From Spiroplasma diminutum CUAS-1 (GTDB lineage: Bacteria > Bacillota_I > Bacilli_A > Mycoplasmatales > Mycoplasmataceae): 64,000 bases of DNA. The DNA is taken from NCBI RefSeq assembly GCF_000439455.1, contig NC_021833.1:310001-374000 (forward strand), written 5' to 3'. Made by a program: the position numbers and the translations under genes. A model generated the notes under the pieces. The model saw only the letters and a program-made list of their open reading frames with translations, searched no databases and had not been told where the DNA came from. This document shows positions 24,323-33,793 of the stretch, in pieces. Position 1 is the first letter of the stretch. Each line of letters opens with the position of its first letter.

Positions 24323-24814
24323 ATGAAATCAATTTATTTAGCAGGTGGTTGCTTTTGAGGAGTTCAAGCATATTTCGATTTAATTGAAGGTATAGTAAAT
24401 ACAAGAGTTGGCTATTGTCAAGGTGATATTGAAAATCCAACTTATGAACAAGTTTGTAGTGGTAAAACTAATCATGCAGAAGCAATATTATTAGAATATG
24501 ATGAAAATCAAATCACCTTAGAAAAAGTATTAGAAAAGTACTTTAAAATTATTAATCCTTATTCATTAAATAAACAAGGAAATGATATTGGAACTCAATA
24601 TAGAGTTGGTATTTATTGAGAAAATAAAGATGATTCTTTAATAATTCAAGAATTTTTAAATGAAAAACAAAGCAAAAGTGATCAAAAAATTGTTGTAGAA
24701 AATCAACAGGTTAGAAATTTCTTTGATGCAGAAGAATATCATCAAAGTTATCTTGAAAAAAATCCATTAGGATATTGTCATATTGACTTATCATTAGCAT
24801 ATCAAGAAGATTAA
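24323..24814 (+). CDS. msrA: Peptide methionine sulfoxide reductase MsrA
   Basis: A 163-aa enzyme that repairs Met-S-sulfoxide. The active-site motif GCFWG has catalytic C10, with the Trp encoded by TGA, so no standard-code ORF starts correctly. The conserved [20 protein letters not shown] and [11 protein letters not shown] segments and the late [13 protein letters not shown] are intact. Likely resolving cysteines are C34, C47 or the late C in GYCHIDL. The SD is AAGGAGATG. It is a single-gene unit with its own terminator. Confidence 0.96.
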
Positions 24815-24850
24815 AAAACAAAGCCTTAAAAATGCTTTGTTTTTTATTTT
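24813..24850 (+). terminator. Terminator after msrA
   Basis: A 12-bp stem (24813-24824 with 24834-24845), a 9-nt loop and T-rich tail. Confidence 0.92.
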
Positions 24851-24856
24851 TAAAGA

Positions 24857-24907
24857 GTTAGTTTACTTTAACTAACCAAATTTTAAAACCATTTTTTATG
24901 ATATAAT
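24857..24907 (+). promoter_or_regulatory. Inverted repeat and -10 upstream of the coiled-coil cluster
   Basis: GTTAGTT-N6-AACTAAC (24857-24876) is a perfect 7-bp inverted repeat lying before a TATAAT (24902-24907). It could be an operator for the promoter that drives the short leader ORF. Confidence 0.45.
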
Positions 24908-24950
24908 TTAGTTAATAAAATTCTTTGATTATTGTTGAGGAGGCAACATT

Positions 24951-24965
24951 ATGCTTCAAAAATAG
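24951..24965 (+). CDS. Four-codon leader ORF (MLQK) with strong SD
   Basis: ATG CTT CAA AAA TAG is preceded at 7-nt spacing by GAGGAGG (24937-24943), one of the best SDs in the window. It lies between a -10 at 24902 and a second -10 at 24978. It may be a leader peptide or the remnant of a lost gene. Translation is inferred from the SD only. Confidence 0.45.
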   Translation: MLQK

Positions 24966-24977
24966 GTTAAAATAGTG

Positions 24978-24983
24978 TATAAT
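24978..24983 (+). promoter_or_regulatory. Second -10 before the 25-kb gene
   Basis: A perfect TATAAT, 17 nt downstream of TTCAAA (24955-24960, 4/6 to the -35 consensus), directly before the SD and ATG of the next gene. Confidence 0.55.
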
Positions 24984-25012
24984 ATTTTTGTATTTAAATG
25001 GAGGAATTAGGT

Positions 25013-26923
25013 ATGGCAGCTGCTAAAACAACACAAAAGAAATCAACTTCAACAAGTTCAAAATTAATGAATAGTAAACCTGGAACAATTGAATATGTAA
25101 ATCAAAAATTTGGTCCTAAATCATTAGCTTTAATAAACAAATATAATTTACAAACAGATGATAGTTATAAAAAATTAATTTCATCTTATGAAAGAATTGA
25201 TTCATTACCAAAAAGCGATCCAAGAAAACCAAACTTAATTGATTTATGAGAAGGTGAATTTAATAGAATATTTAAACACTTTTGAGAAAACTATGCAAAT
25301 GGTAATAAAAGAAAAGATAATGGTATTTCAGGTTGAAAAGAAAGACTGGATGTTAAACCAGTTGCTATGTCTCCAGATCAAAAGAGAAAAGATTTAATGT
25401 CAAAATTATCTCCTGGTGTTATTTCTTCTACAAGAAATACTAAAGAAGAAATTCTTTTAAGAGCTGGTTATACAACAGAAATTAAAACTGAACAATTTAA
25501 CTTTACAGCTGTTCCAAGAACAGGTCAAAATATTTATGAAATTGAAAATTTATTAAGTGCAGCAGAAGAAAAAGGTATTGGAGAACCAGAAAGCATTTTA
25601 AAAAATGGTTTTGGTGTTGCTCAAAAAACAGAAGTACCTCAAGAAAGCATTACAAAAGCAAATCTTTCATTTGATGAAGAGACTGAATTAATGACTTCAC
25701 AAGCTTTACGTGATCCTAATTTATTAGACTTTATTAATGAAGGTAATAAAAATTCAAATAATAATGTTATAGCAGATGAAGTTGTAACAGAAGAAGTTAA
25801 AATGGAACAAAATAAACCAGAAGAGATTAAATCAGAAGAAGTTATATCAGAAGAAATTAATTCTCAAAATAATGAAACTCTTGGATATGTAGCAAGAGAA
25901 AATATGTCAAGAGAAGAGTTTAATAGATTAAATAATATTCAAATAGATGAAGATCAATCTTCTCAAGAAGAAGATAATTTTGCAGCTCTTGAATTAGGAA
26001 CTGATTTCTTCCAACAACATTTAGCAGAAGAAACAATTGGTAATTCAAACGTTGTTATAAATGAACGTCATGCACAAAGAGAATATAACCAAAAAGATGA
26101 GGCTATTGTTCCAGAAAAAAGAAATATAATATCAAAAGAAGGTTTTGAAATTGCTTTAAATCCTGAGAAAACTGATTTATCAGGAAAAATTGTTTATGAA
26201 ACAAACACTTTAAAAACAAAACCATATCATGAAGAAAAACCAGTTGGATATTATCCAATGAACTATGATGCTGCAAAAAGACCAGTTATGCATGACTTAA
26301 TGGTTGCACATCAAAGAGAAGAAAAAGCTCTTGATGAAATGACTCAAAAAATAGAATTCTTAAGAGAATTAAGAAATGAGCGTCGTCATAGAATTAATAT
26401 GATGAAAATTGAACGAGCAAATAGTTATATTATTTCTCGTGCAAGAAGATTAGCAGAAGCTCGTGAACTAAAAAGACTTAAAAAACGTGAAGAATTTAAT
26501 CTAAAAGCAATTGAAAAAGCTGAAAGATTAAGAAGAATGCAAGAACGTCAAAAATTAATTGAATTAATGAAAGAACGTCAATTAAAAAGAACTGAAGAAA
26601 AACGTGTTGCTACAGTTTTAAGATTAGAACGTGAAAGACGTTTTGAAAGAGATGCTAAGTATAGAACTGAAATTGCTACAATTGATGCTCAAATTAGACA
26701 TGAACAAGAACTTATTAAACGAACAGAATTAAAAATGAAAGCATACTTTACAAAAGTACATGATGATCAATTATTTGATAAATCATTAAAAACTGCAAAA
26801 TCAATTGCTCCAAATTATGAAGCAATTGAACAAAAAGCAGAAATGTTACAACAACTAGAAGAACAAAAACGTAAAGATAGAGTTGATAAAATTAGTAGAA
26901 AGTTCGTTAAAAATATTAAATAA
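25013..26923 (+). CDS. Large coiled-coil protein, first gene of a structural-type cluster
   Basis: A 636-aa soluble protein. The start at 25013 (MAAAKTTQKK) has GGAGG 8 nt upstream; an in-frame ATG at 24998 lies before the SD. Residues 1 to about 430 are mixed, with an acidic low-complexity patch (EEIKSEEVISEE). From about residue 430 to 590 there is an uninterrupted, very charged Arg/Glu/Lys helix that must be a long coiled coil. CGT arginine codons, used here by highly expressed genes, are frequent in that part. Several Trp are TGA. Family not recognised; a cytoskeletal or scaffold role is inferred from composition. Confidence 0.75.
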
Positions 26924-26929
26924 TTAAAT

Positions 26930-26964
26930 ATGGGCAAGAATTAATTTAAACTTGCTCATTTTTT
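26930..26964 (+). terminator. Terminator inside the coiled-coil cluster
   Basis: ATGGGCAAG pairs with CTTGCTCAT (one G-U pair) across a 12-nt loop and is followed by T6. The next gene has its own SD, so expression may step down here. Confidence 0.82.
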
Positions 26965-26993
26965 GTACAAAATCGAAAAGAGAGGTGTATTTT

Positions 26994-28001
26994 ATGATAA
27001 AGAATAAGAAAAATGTTAAAAAAGCTATTAATATAAAATTTTTAGAAGAGGCTAAATTAGGTATTAATACAATTAATTCACTTTCAGGAAATATTGGATC
27101 TTCTTCTTTAAAAACAATGAGTGATACACCAGAATTACATGCAGCAGTACAAAAAATGCAAAATAGAAATAGTAATAAGAATGATACTAATAAAATAGAT
27201 AACAGAAACAAGCATATTGAAAAAATTAGAAATAAATCAGAAGTCATTAATGAAAAATTTTCAATTTTAGAACAAAGAAAAAAGGGCTATATAAATAAAA
27301 AGAAACTTGATTATGAACTAGAATTAGAAAAGAAAAGAATAGCTTCAAAAAAAGGAACTAATAAAACTATTTTCCAATTTGAAGATTTCGAAAAACTTAA
27401 TAAGCAAGCTGCAAATTTATTTTCAGAAGATTTAGTAAAGAAATTAAAAGTGAAAAATTCCAAAGAAAATATAAAAGATACAAATCAAAATTATACTGAA
27501 TTAAAATCACTTTTTGATACCTCTAACTCAAATAAAATATCTTTCAAAACAAATTCAGTTACAAATAATAAAAGAATTTCAAATATTCTTGAAGAAATTC
27601 CAGTTTTAAAAGAAGAAAATTATTTTGCAAAGGATTTATATGAAAGTGAAAATAAAAGAGTATTTACCTCTCCATTAGATTCGTATAAAGTTAAAGAAGA
27701 AGAAGAATCAGAAAAAGGAGAAACTAATGAATTTAATATAGAATCAAATCAAGAAAAATTGGATTTGAAAACAATTGATCAAAAGGCAAAAAAATTTCTT
27801 CAGGATGCAGAAAAAATAAGAAAAGAAATTGAAAAGAATAATGAAAAACTATCAAATACAGATGATATATCTAGTATTTATAGTAGAATTTTAAATAGTA
27901 GTAAAAATGCAAAATTAAGTAGAACAAAGAAACAAAACTCTCAAATATCAAACTCAGTGGATATAAGTAAGATGCCTTCAATAGCATTTGAAAAAAAATA
28001 G
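26994..28001 (+). CDS. Charged helical hypothetical protein
   Basis: A 335-aa Lys/Asn/Glu-rich protein without membrane segments or any Trp codon. The start at 26994 follows AGAGAGGTG; an upstream in-frame TTG at 26952 lies in the terminator and is unlikely. Helical coiled-coil parts lie near residues 85-110 (LDYELELEKKRIASKK) and 245-290 (DQKAKKFLQDAEKIRKEIEKN). Its stop is 16 nt before the next ATG. It probably acts with its neighbours; family not recognised. Confidence 0.72.
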   Translation: MIKNKKNVKKAINIKFLEEAKLGINTINSLSGNIGSSSLKTMSDTPELHAAVQKMQNRNSNKNDTNKIDNRNKHIEKIRNKSEVINEKFSILEQRKKGYINKKKLDYELELEKKRIASKKGTNKTIFQFEDFEKLNKQAANLFSEDLVKKLKVKNSKENIKDTNQNYTELKSLFDTSNSNKISFKTNSVTNNKRISNILEEIPVLKEENYFAKDLYESENKRVFTSPLDSYKVKEEEESEKGETNEFNIESNQEKLDLKTIDQKAKKFLQDAEKIRKEIEKNNEKLSNTDDISSIYSRILNSSKNAKLSRTKKQNSQISNSVDISKMPSIAFEKK

Positions 28002-28017
28002 AGATGAGGAAAAAAAT

Positions 28018-29274
28018 ATGGCTAAAAAAAATAATGAAATATCAGAAATTAATTTTGACTTGCTTTCAGCAAAAGTAAAATTAAGAGTTAAAAATTTAAT
28101 GGAAAAGAGATTAAACAGTAAAACAATTATTTTATTTGCTCAAGAATATGAACAATATGATATTGATTTTCGTGATCAATTAATAGAATATATTAATTAC
28201 TTAGTACAATTAGAAAAAGAAACTTTATCAAATGAGGTTAACAATCATCGTGAAGGATCTAATACAAATTTTTGAAACTTTAAACAAGAGGATTTTTTAA
28301 GAAGACAAGAAGATATTAAAAAATTTCAATTATATTTAAAAAGACCTGCTCAAATTAAAGAAAATAGCAATAATAATTATTCAATAATGCAAGAAACTGT
28401 TAAAATGCCATCTCCAATAGATAATACTGTTAAAGTTAAAGAACCTAAAAAAGCTGTTGTAAATAAAGAAGAAAAAAAACCTAAAGAAAATAAAGTATCA
28501 TCAATAGATAAAATGCTTTTAGAAGCAAAACAAAGAGAAGAAAAGGCAGCAAGAGACGCTAAAAGGGCAGAAGCACTAAGAATTCAAAAAGAGAAGAAAA
28601 AAGAGCTTGAAAAAAAGGAATTAGAAAAGAAAAAAGAACTTGAAAAAAAAGAATTAGAAAAGAAAAAAGAAGTTCAGAAAAAAGAGACTCAAAAGAAAGT
28701 TATTTCTAAATCATTGTCTGTCAAAAAAGAAAATGTAGTAAAAATAAAAGAAAATGAAGATAAAAAAAATTATGAAAAAGAACAAGCAGAAAAAGAAAAA
28801 CTTTGAAAAGAGCTTTATGGTAAAACAAGACAAGAAACAATAGATGAAAGAAAATCAATTAGTTTGATCAAAGAAGAAACTGTTGAACACGATAAAAAGC
28901 CAAGTTTTGATAGAACAAATGAGGTTCAAAAATCATTTACTATTTTAGGTAAAGTCTTTTTAATAGAGGAAATAAATGATCCAAAAAATAAATATTTTAG
29001 TTTTTGATATAACTTAAAAAAACGTGTTGGAACTTCAAATATTTCAATATGATTAAATATTCATCCAAAAAAACAAAAGTCAATATTAAGAAAAAGAATG
29101 AGATTAGAAGCTAATAAAGGTGTATGAAATAAACTTAAATCATTATTTACTACAAATCAAATTCAAGCACTTGCAATTGAACAAAAAGAAAATAAAGATA
29201 AAAAATTAAAAAAGAATACTAAATCAAAAGAACTTAAAAAAGTTAAAAAAGAATCAAAAGATAAACAATCATAA
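28018..29274 (+). CDS. Hypothetical protein with hendecad KELEKK repeats
   Basis: A 418-aa soluble protein in three parts. A helical N-terminal region (~1-120, with VKLRVKNLMEKRLNSKTI) comes first, then a Lys/Glu helix about 150-265 carrying 11-residue repeats. A more globular C-terminal region follows (about 300-380, with FTILGKVFLIEEINDPKNKYF and several TGA Trp). The tail is Lys-rich. ATG 28018 follows GATGAGGA. The single charged helix is likely a rigid spacer. Stop-to-start distance to the next gene is 23 nt. Family not recognised. Confidence 0.72.
28600..28698 (+). repeat. 33-nt in-frame repeat, two near-identical units plus one diverged
   Basis: Units 28600-28632 and 28633-28665 both encode KELEKKELEKK and differ only at synonymous positions. 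28666-28698 encodes KEVQKKETQKK. This gives an 11-residue (hendecad) periodicity typical of long helices. Confidence 0.88.
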
Positions 29275-29297
29275 TTAAAGAAAGCGTGAATTAAAAT

Positions 29298-30254
29298 ATG
29301 AAATACATAATTATCATTTCAGGATCACTTTTATTATTAGCAATTGTATTGACAATATTGCTTTATAGTATTTTAAAAGTGAAAAATCAAAAAAAACCTT
29401 TAAAAAAGGTTACAAACGAACCATTTTTCATAAATGAAGAACATAATAAAGAGAAATGATGAGTTTCAAAAGATGGTAATTTTGAAAAAAAATGAATGGA
29501 AGTTCAAGATTATGATTTTAGTATAAAATACTTTAATTATGAAGAAAATTTTTCAAAGGGCTTTTTAAATTCAAAATTTATAAGAACAAAAATTTTTCTA
29601 TCAGATATTATGGATATTAAATCAGCTAAAAAGACTATTGAAAAATTAGAATTTTATTCAAATTGCCTTGAAAATATTTGATGAAATAAATATAAAATTT
29701 TATTAACTACTTCTTTTAATGAAATTCCTAAGATTACCCAAGCACCTGAATATTTTTTCTATAAGTATTACTTTAAATTTATTTCAAAATTAAGAAATAT
29801 AATGATAAGTTATTTAACAGAATATATAATTCCAAATGTTATTATTACTGAATTAAAACAAGATAAATATAAAAAGTTCAATATAAATATAGCAAATGAT
29901 CCAAAAAGTAATATATTATTTGCATTTGAACAAGTTGCACAAGAAGCAGATGATTATTCTGAAATAATTCATGAAGAATTTAATAAAGAATTAAAACAAA
30001 AAGGTCCAGAATGAAAAATAGATTATTCAACAAATAAAGATCCTTTATCTTTATTTTTACCAGAAGAAATTATTAAAAAGAATATGATGAGAAATAAAAT
30101 TCTTAATCTATCTAAAAAATATAACATTCCCTTTAAAGGTAATATTCAAGAAACAGTTGATAAACTTGAAAAACACTTAAATAGTGTTGAGCAAGATAAA
30201 ATTAATTCAATAAAACAACTTGTAATAACATTTAAAGAACAAAATAATGCCTAA
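29298..30254 (+). CDS. N-terminally anchored membrane protein
   Basis: A 318-aa protein with a single N-terminal span (about residues 3-26, ending LLYSILKVKNQKKP) and no lipobox. The basic flank after the span suggests the body is cytoplasmic. The body is helical and Trp/Tyr/Phe-rich (KWWVSKDG, IWWNKYK, all Trp by TGA). It is the last gene before a strong terminator and probably co-transcribed with the two genes upstream. It could tether the soluble coiled-coil proteins to the membrane, which is inference from order only. Confidence 0.72.
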
Positions 30255-30255
30255 T

Positions 30256-30281
30256 AGAGCTATTTTATAGCTCTTTTTTAT
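30256..30281 (+). terminator. Terminator ending the coiled-coil operon
   Basis: AGAGCTAT pairs with ATAGCTCT across a 3-nt loop, followed by T6. Confidence 0.92.
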
Positions 30282-30363
30282 TTTTAATATTAATTTAATT
30301 TTCTTATTGATTACTATTAGAAAGATAAAAATATATAATAATAAATATATGGAGGATTTTTTT

Positions 30364-31686
30364 GTGTTATATACTGCAAGTGATGCTATTAATCTAGTTT
30401 ATAAAATAATCGGAAAAACATTATCCTTGCTAAGTGATAATTTTTTAAATGATAATGAAAAGCAAAAACAAATAGCTTTAAATTTTAAAGAATTTTATAG
30501 ATATTCAATAAAAAAGAAAATTTATACTGAAAATGAAGTTAATGTATGTTTTGAGAATTTTAATTGAAATTTTATCTCAGATTCTGATTTAAATGAACTA
30601 AAAGAACAATTTTTAAAAAATTGCTTAATAACTACAAATGAAAATTTATTTTTAGAGCATACTTATGTTGTTGAAGAATTAAATAAAATATATGATATAG
30701 CATTGGAAAATACTTTTGTAATTGATAAAGAATTAATCGATTGAGAAAAAACAATTAAAATTATTGAATATAGATTTTTAGCTTGAATTCATGCAAAAAA
30801 TCTAAAACAAGATAAAGATCTAAAAGAAAAATTAGTTTATATTATGACTAATTTGAATAATAATGAAGAAAATTCTTATTATTCAAAATATAATATATTA
30901 ATTGAAAGTCTTAAAGAATTTAAAAAGTTTATTTATGATTATGATAATGGGACAATTGCTCCAACACCTGAAAATACTAAACATTATCAAAGAGCTAAAA
31001 TAAGTATAAATGGATTAGAATTTATGAAGGAAAATAAACTAGAGTCATATGTGAATTATGATGAAATTATGTCTCAACTTCAAAAACTTCCAGATAATTC
31101 AGAATTATGGGATTTTGAATTTTGCTTAGAATTAAATATTAGAATATTTTTTGCAAACATTTTAAGCAACATAATTACTTCTCAAACTACAAGTGTTTGA
31201 GGAGCTAAAGCAGAAATGATCAGAAGTAATGGTGGGTGAAATATTAAAAGAGACAAAGAAATATTTAGAAATATTTATATTGCTTTAACTCAATCAAAAG
31301 AAAAAATTGGAAATTTAATTTCAATGTCTTCAAAAAGATTAAATAGAAACCGAATTTATTTATTAAAAATTTTACTTAATAAGTATAAAAATAAAATTGG
31401 AGATGAACTATATAATCAAATCATTTTAGATTCATATTTTGATCAAATTGATAAGCTTATAAAATATCATGAAGCTGGAATATCTGATTCGCTATTATCT
31501 CATCCAAATGAAATTTTGGATGGATTTAATATTAAATTAGCAGATGCACTATTGGATTTTGAAAATATGACAAGAATTTGTGATGCACTAATTGAATTGG
31601 ATTCTACATTAATAAGTGAATCAAAAGGTGATTTATTAAAAACAATTGAGTTTATAAAAAAAATAAGTGATATTGAACATTTCTAA
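30364..31686 (+). CDS. Helical hypothetical protein, GTG start
   Basis: A 440-aa soluble, all-helical protein. The GTG at 30364 is chosen because GGAGGA lies 7 nt upstream; the in-frame ATG at 30349 precedes that SD and has no SD of its own. A TATAAT is at 30334-30339. Five Trp are TGA and one is TGG (in SELWDFEF). There are no signal peptide, membrane segment or known catalytic motifs. It forms its own unit between two terminators. Family not recognised. Confidence 0.75.
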
Positions 31687-31710
31687 ATCGTTTTTATAAC
31701 GATTTTTTCA
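31685..31710 (+). terminator. Terminator
   Basis: An 8-bp stem AAATCGTT/AACGATTT (31685-31692 with 31698-31705), 5-nt loop and short T run, overlapping the upstream stop. Confidence 0.8.
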
Positions 31711-31724
31711 TTGGAGGATAAAAT

Positions 31725-32357
31725 ATGAATTGTTGTGAATGTCAAAAGGTAAAAAATAACTGTACGTGTGCAGTAGTAGAATGTAGATGTAAAAATGATT
31801 TTGACTGCTGATGCTGCTTATTTAATCATTGAGAAAAAATAGATAATGAATTAAACATTAGTGTAAATTATTTTAAATATTTCGAAGATATTAATAAAAT
31901 GAAATCAATTCCAAAATTATTTAAAAAGGGTATTAGAGACCTTATAGAAGATCTAAAAATAACTGAAACCAATTTGAATAAATTAAATAAAACAAATTAT
32001 ATTGAATATATTGATTTAAATTATGAATCTAAAAAAATTATTAGTATTATGGAAGAAGATATGATATCAAAATTAATTTATTTTATAAATAAATTAGAAT
32101 TTTATATTGAATCGTCGATTATATTAATAGAGATTAATATAAATCCTGATTATAAAATATCATACTTAGAACTACATAAAGTTTGTCAAAATATTGAAGA
32201 TTTGATACCTTCACTTGTTAAGGCATTTGGTTCTATTGAAAAAACATTAGATAATTCAGTAGAATATGAAACATTAAAAGAAAAAATGTATATTTTTGAT
32301 ACAAATTTAATTAATTTAAGAAGCATGTTAGACATTAAAATACTTAACAATAGATAA
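31725..32357 (+). CDS. Protein with ten-cysteine N-terminal module (metal-binding-like)
   Basis: A 210-aa protein with ten Cys within residues 3-31: C3, C4, C6, C13, C15, C20, C22, C28, C30, C31, arranged as CCxC, CxC, CxC, CxCC. The rest (about 40-210) is Cys-poor, helical and acidic. The start at 31725 has TTGGAGGAT upstream. Trp29 and Trp36 are TGA, which hides this N-terminus from standard-code annotation. The cysteine spacing recalls metallothioneins or a small multi-zinc module, but I recognise no family. There is no signal peptide, so it is probably cytoplasmic. Confidence 0.78.
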
Positions 32358-32371
32358 ATATTTGTTATAAT
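32344..32371 (+). promoter_or_regulatory. tig promoter
   Basis: TTAACA (32344-32349), 16-nt spacer and a TGT-TATAAT extended -10 (32366-32371). It lies inside the 3' end of the Cys-rich gene. Confidence 0.7.
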
Positions 32372-32405
32372 TAAAAATGTTATGTATAAAAGAGGAGAAA
32401 TTTAT

Positions 32406-33695
32406 ATGAAATTTAGTGCAAAAAAACTTGCCGAAAAAGGTCAAGGATCATGAATAGTTACAATAGATGGTAAAGAATGAGAAGAAGCTGTTAAAAAAGG
32501 TAAAAATAAAACTGCAGCAACAATTGAAATACCTGGTTTTAGAAAAGGTAAAGCACCAAAAGAAAAAATTGAACAATATTTAACACCAGTTAAATATCTA
32601 AACGCAGCTGTTCAATCAGTTATGGAAAAAGCATGAGAATTTGCAAGAGAACAAAAATCTGATATTGAGCCATTTACTTCACCAGTTCCAACACCAGTAA
32701 AAATAAGTGAAAAAGAATGTGAATTACACTTTATTTTTGACTTAAAACCTGAAATTAAAATTGGAACTTACAAAGGATTAAAAGATAAAGATTTAGTAAA
32801 AGAAGAAATAAAAGTTACTAAAGAGGAATTAGATAAAGCTGTAGATCAATACAGAGAAAGATTTGTAATGGAAAAAAATAAAGATGAAAGTGGTAAAATC
32901 GCAAAAGGTGATTCAGTTACTTTTGACTTTGAAGGGTTTGTTGATGGAGTTGCATTTAAAGGTGGAAAAGGTCTTGATTTCAAATTGGTTATTGGAAGTG
33001 GACAAATGATTCCTGGATTTGAAGATCAAATGATTGGAAAAACTTTAGGTGAATCTTCAATTAATGTAAAATTCCCAGAAGACTACACTGAAGAGTTAAA
33101 AGGAAAAGATGCAGAATTCAAACTAAATATTAAAGAAATAAAAGAAAGAATTTTACCAGCAAAAGATGATGAGTTAGTAAAAGATCTAAATTTACCAAAA
33201 ATAACTACTTTTAAAGAATTAGAAGATAGCTTAAAAAAACAAATTAAAGATCAAAAAAACTCACAAACAAAGAATATTTTTGTTAATAAAGTAATTGACT
33301 TAATTAGAGAAAAATCTCAAATTGAAATTCCTAAATCAGCAATCAATAAAGAAATTGAAACACTATATAGAGAATTTGAAGCAAAAGTTCAAAGTCAAAA
33401 AATTACAATGAAAGATTACAAAAAACAAACAGGTTTAAGTGATCAAGATATTAGAAATGAATTATTTGATGATGCAAAAAAACGTATTGAAAGTTACTTA
33501 ATTACTGATCAAGTAAGAAATACTGAGAAATTTGAAGTTTCAAAAGAAGAAATGGAAGCAAAATATGAAACATTAGCAAAAACTTTTGGAGTTGAAACTG
33601 ATTTCATCAAAAACTCTCTATTACCAGAACCACAAGTTAAAGAAGAAATAATTAGAGAAAAAATTGTTGATTTCTTATATGAAAATAATGGATAA
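32406..33695 (+). CDS. tig: Trigger factor
   Basis: A 429-aa ribosome-bound chaperone. The N-terminal ribosome-binding domain contains the signature GFRKGKAP (residues ~50-57). A PPIase (FKBP-like) domain follows, about 150-245, with GDSVTFDFEGFVDGVAFKGG and PGFEDQMIGK. The helical C-terminal chaperone arms end ENNG. TGA Trp codons lie in the first 155 residues, so the true N-terminus is 154 residues before the first standard-code ORF. The SD is AGAGGAG. Confidence 0.97.
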
Positions 33696-33722
33696 AATAC
33701 AATAAAATTGTATTTTTTTTAT
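33695..33722 (+). terminator. Terminator after tig
   Basis: A 10-bp stem AAAATACAAT/ATTGTATTTT with an AAA loop and an extended T run. Confidence 0.9.
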
Positions 33723-33726
33723 TTAT

Positions 33727-33753
33727 TTAGCACTTAACACTTGCAAGTGCTAA
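33727..33753. promoter_or_regulatory. CIRCE operator before lon
   Basis: TTAGCACTT-N9-AAGTGCTAA: two perfectly complementary 9-nt arms, each one base from the CIRCE consensus. It overlaps the lon -35, so lon should belong to the HrcA regulon. Confidence 0.88.
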
Positions 33754-33768
33754 ATAATGTGATATCAT
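33741..33768 (+). promoter_or_regulatory. lon promoter
   Basis: TTGCAA (33741-33746), 16-nt spacer, and TGA-TATCAT extended -10 (33763-33768); the -35 is inside CIRCE. Confidence 0.65.
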
Positions 33769-33793
33769 AATTTTGTACCTAAGGAGGAATATT

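Noticed and set aside
28600-28698. Possible CRISPR or minisatellite array
   Set aside because: Units are in-frame coding hendecads without spacers.
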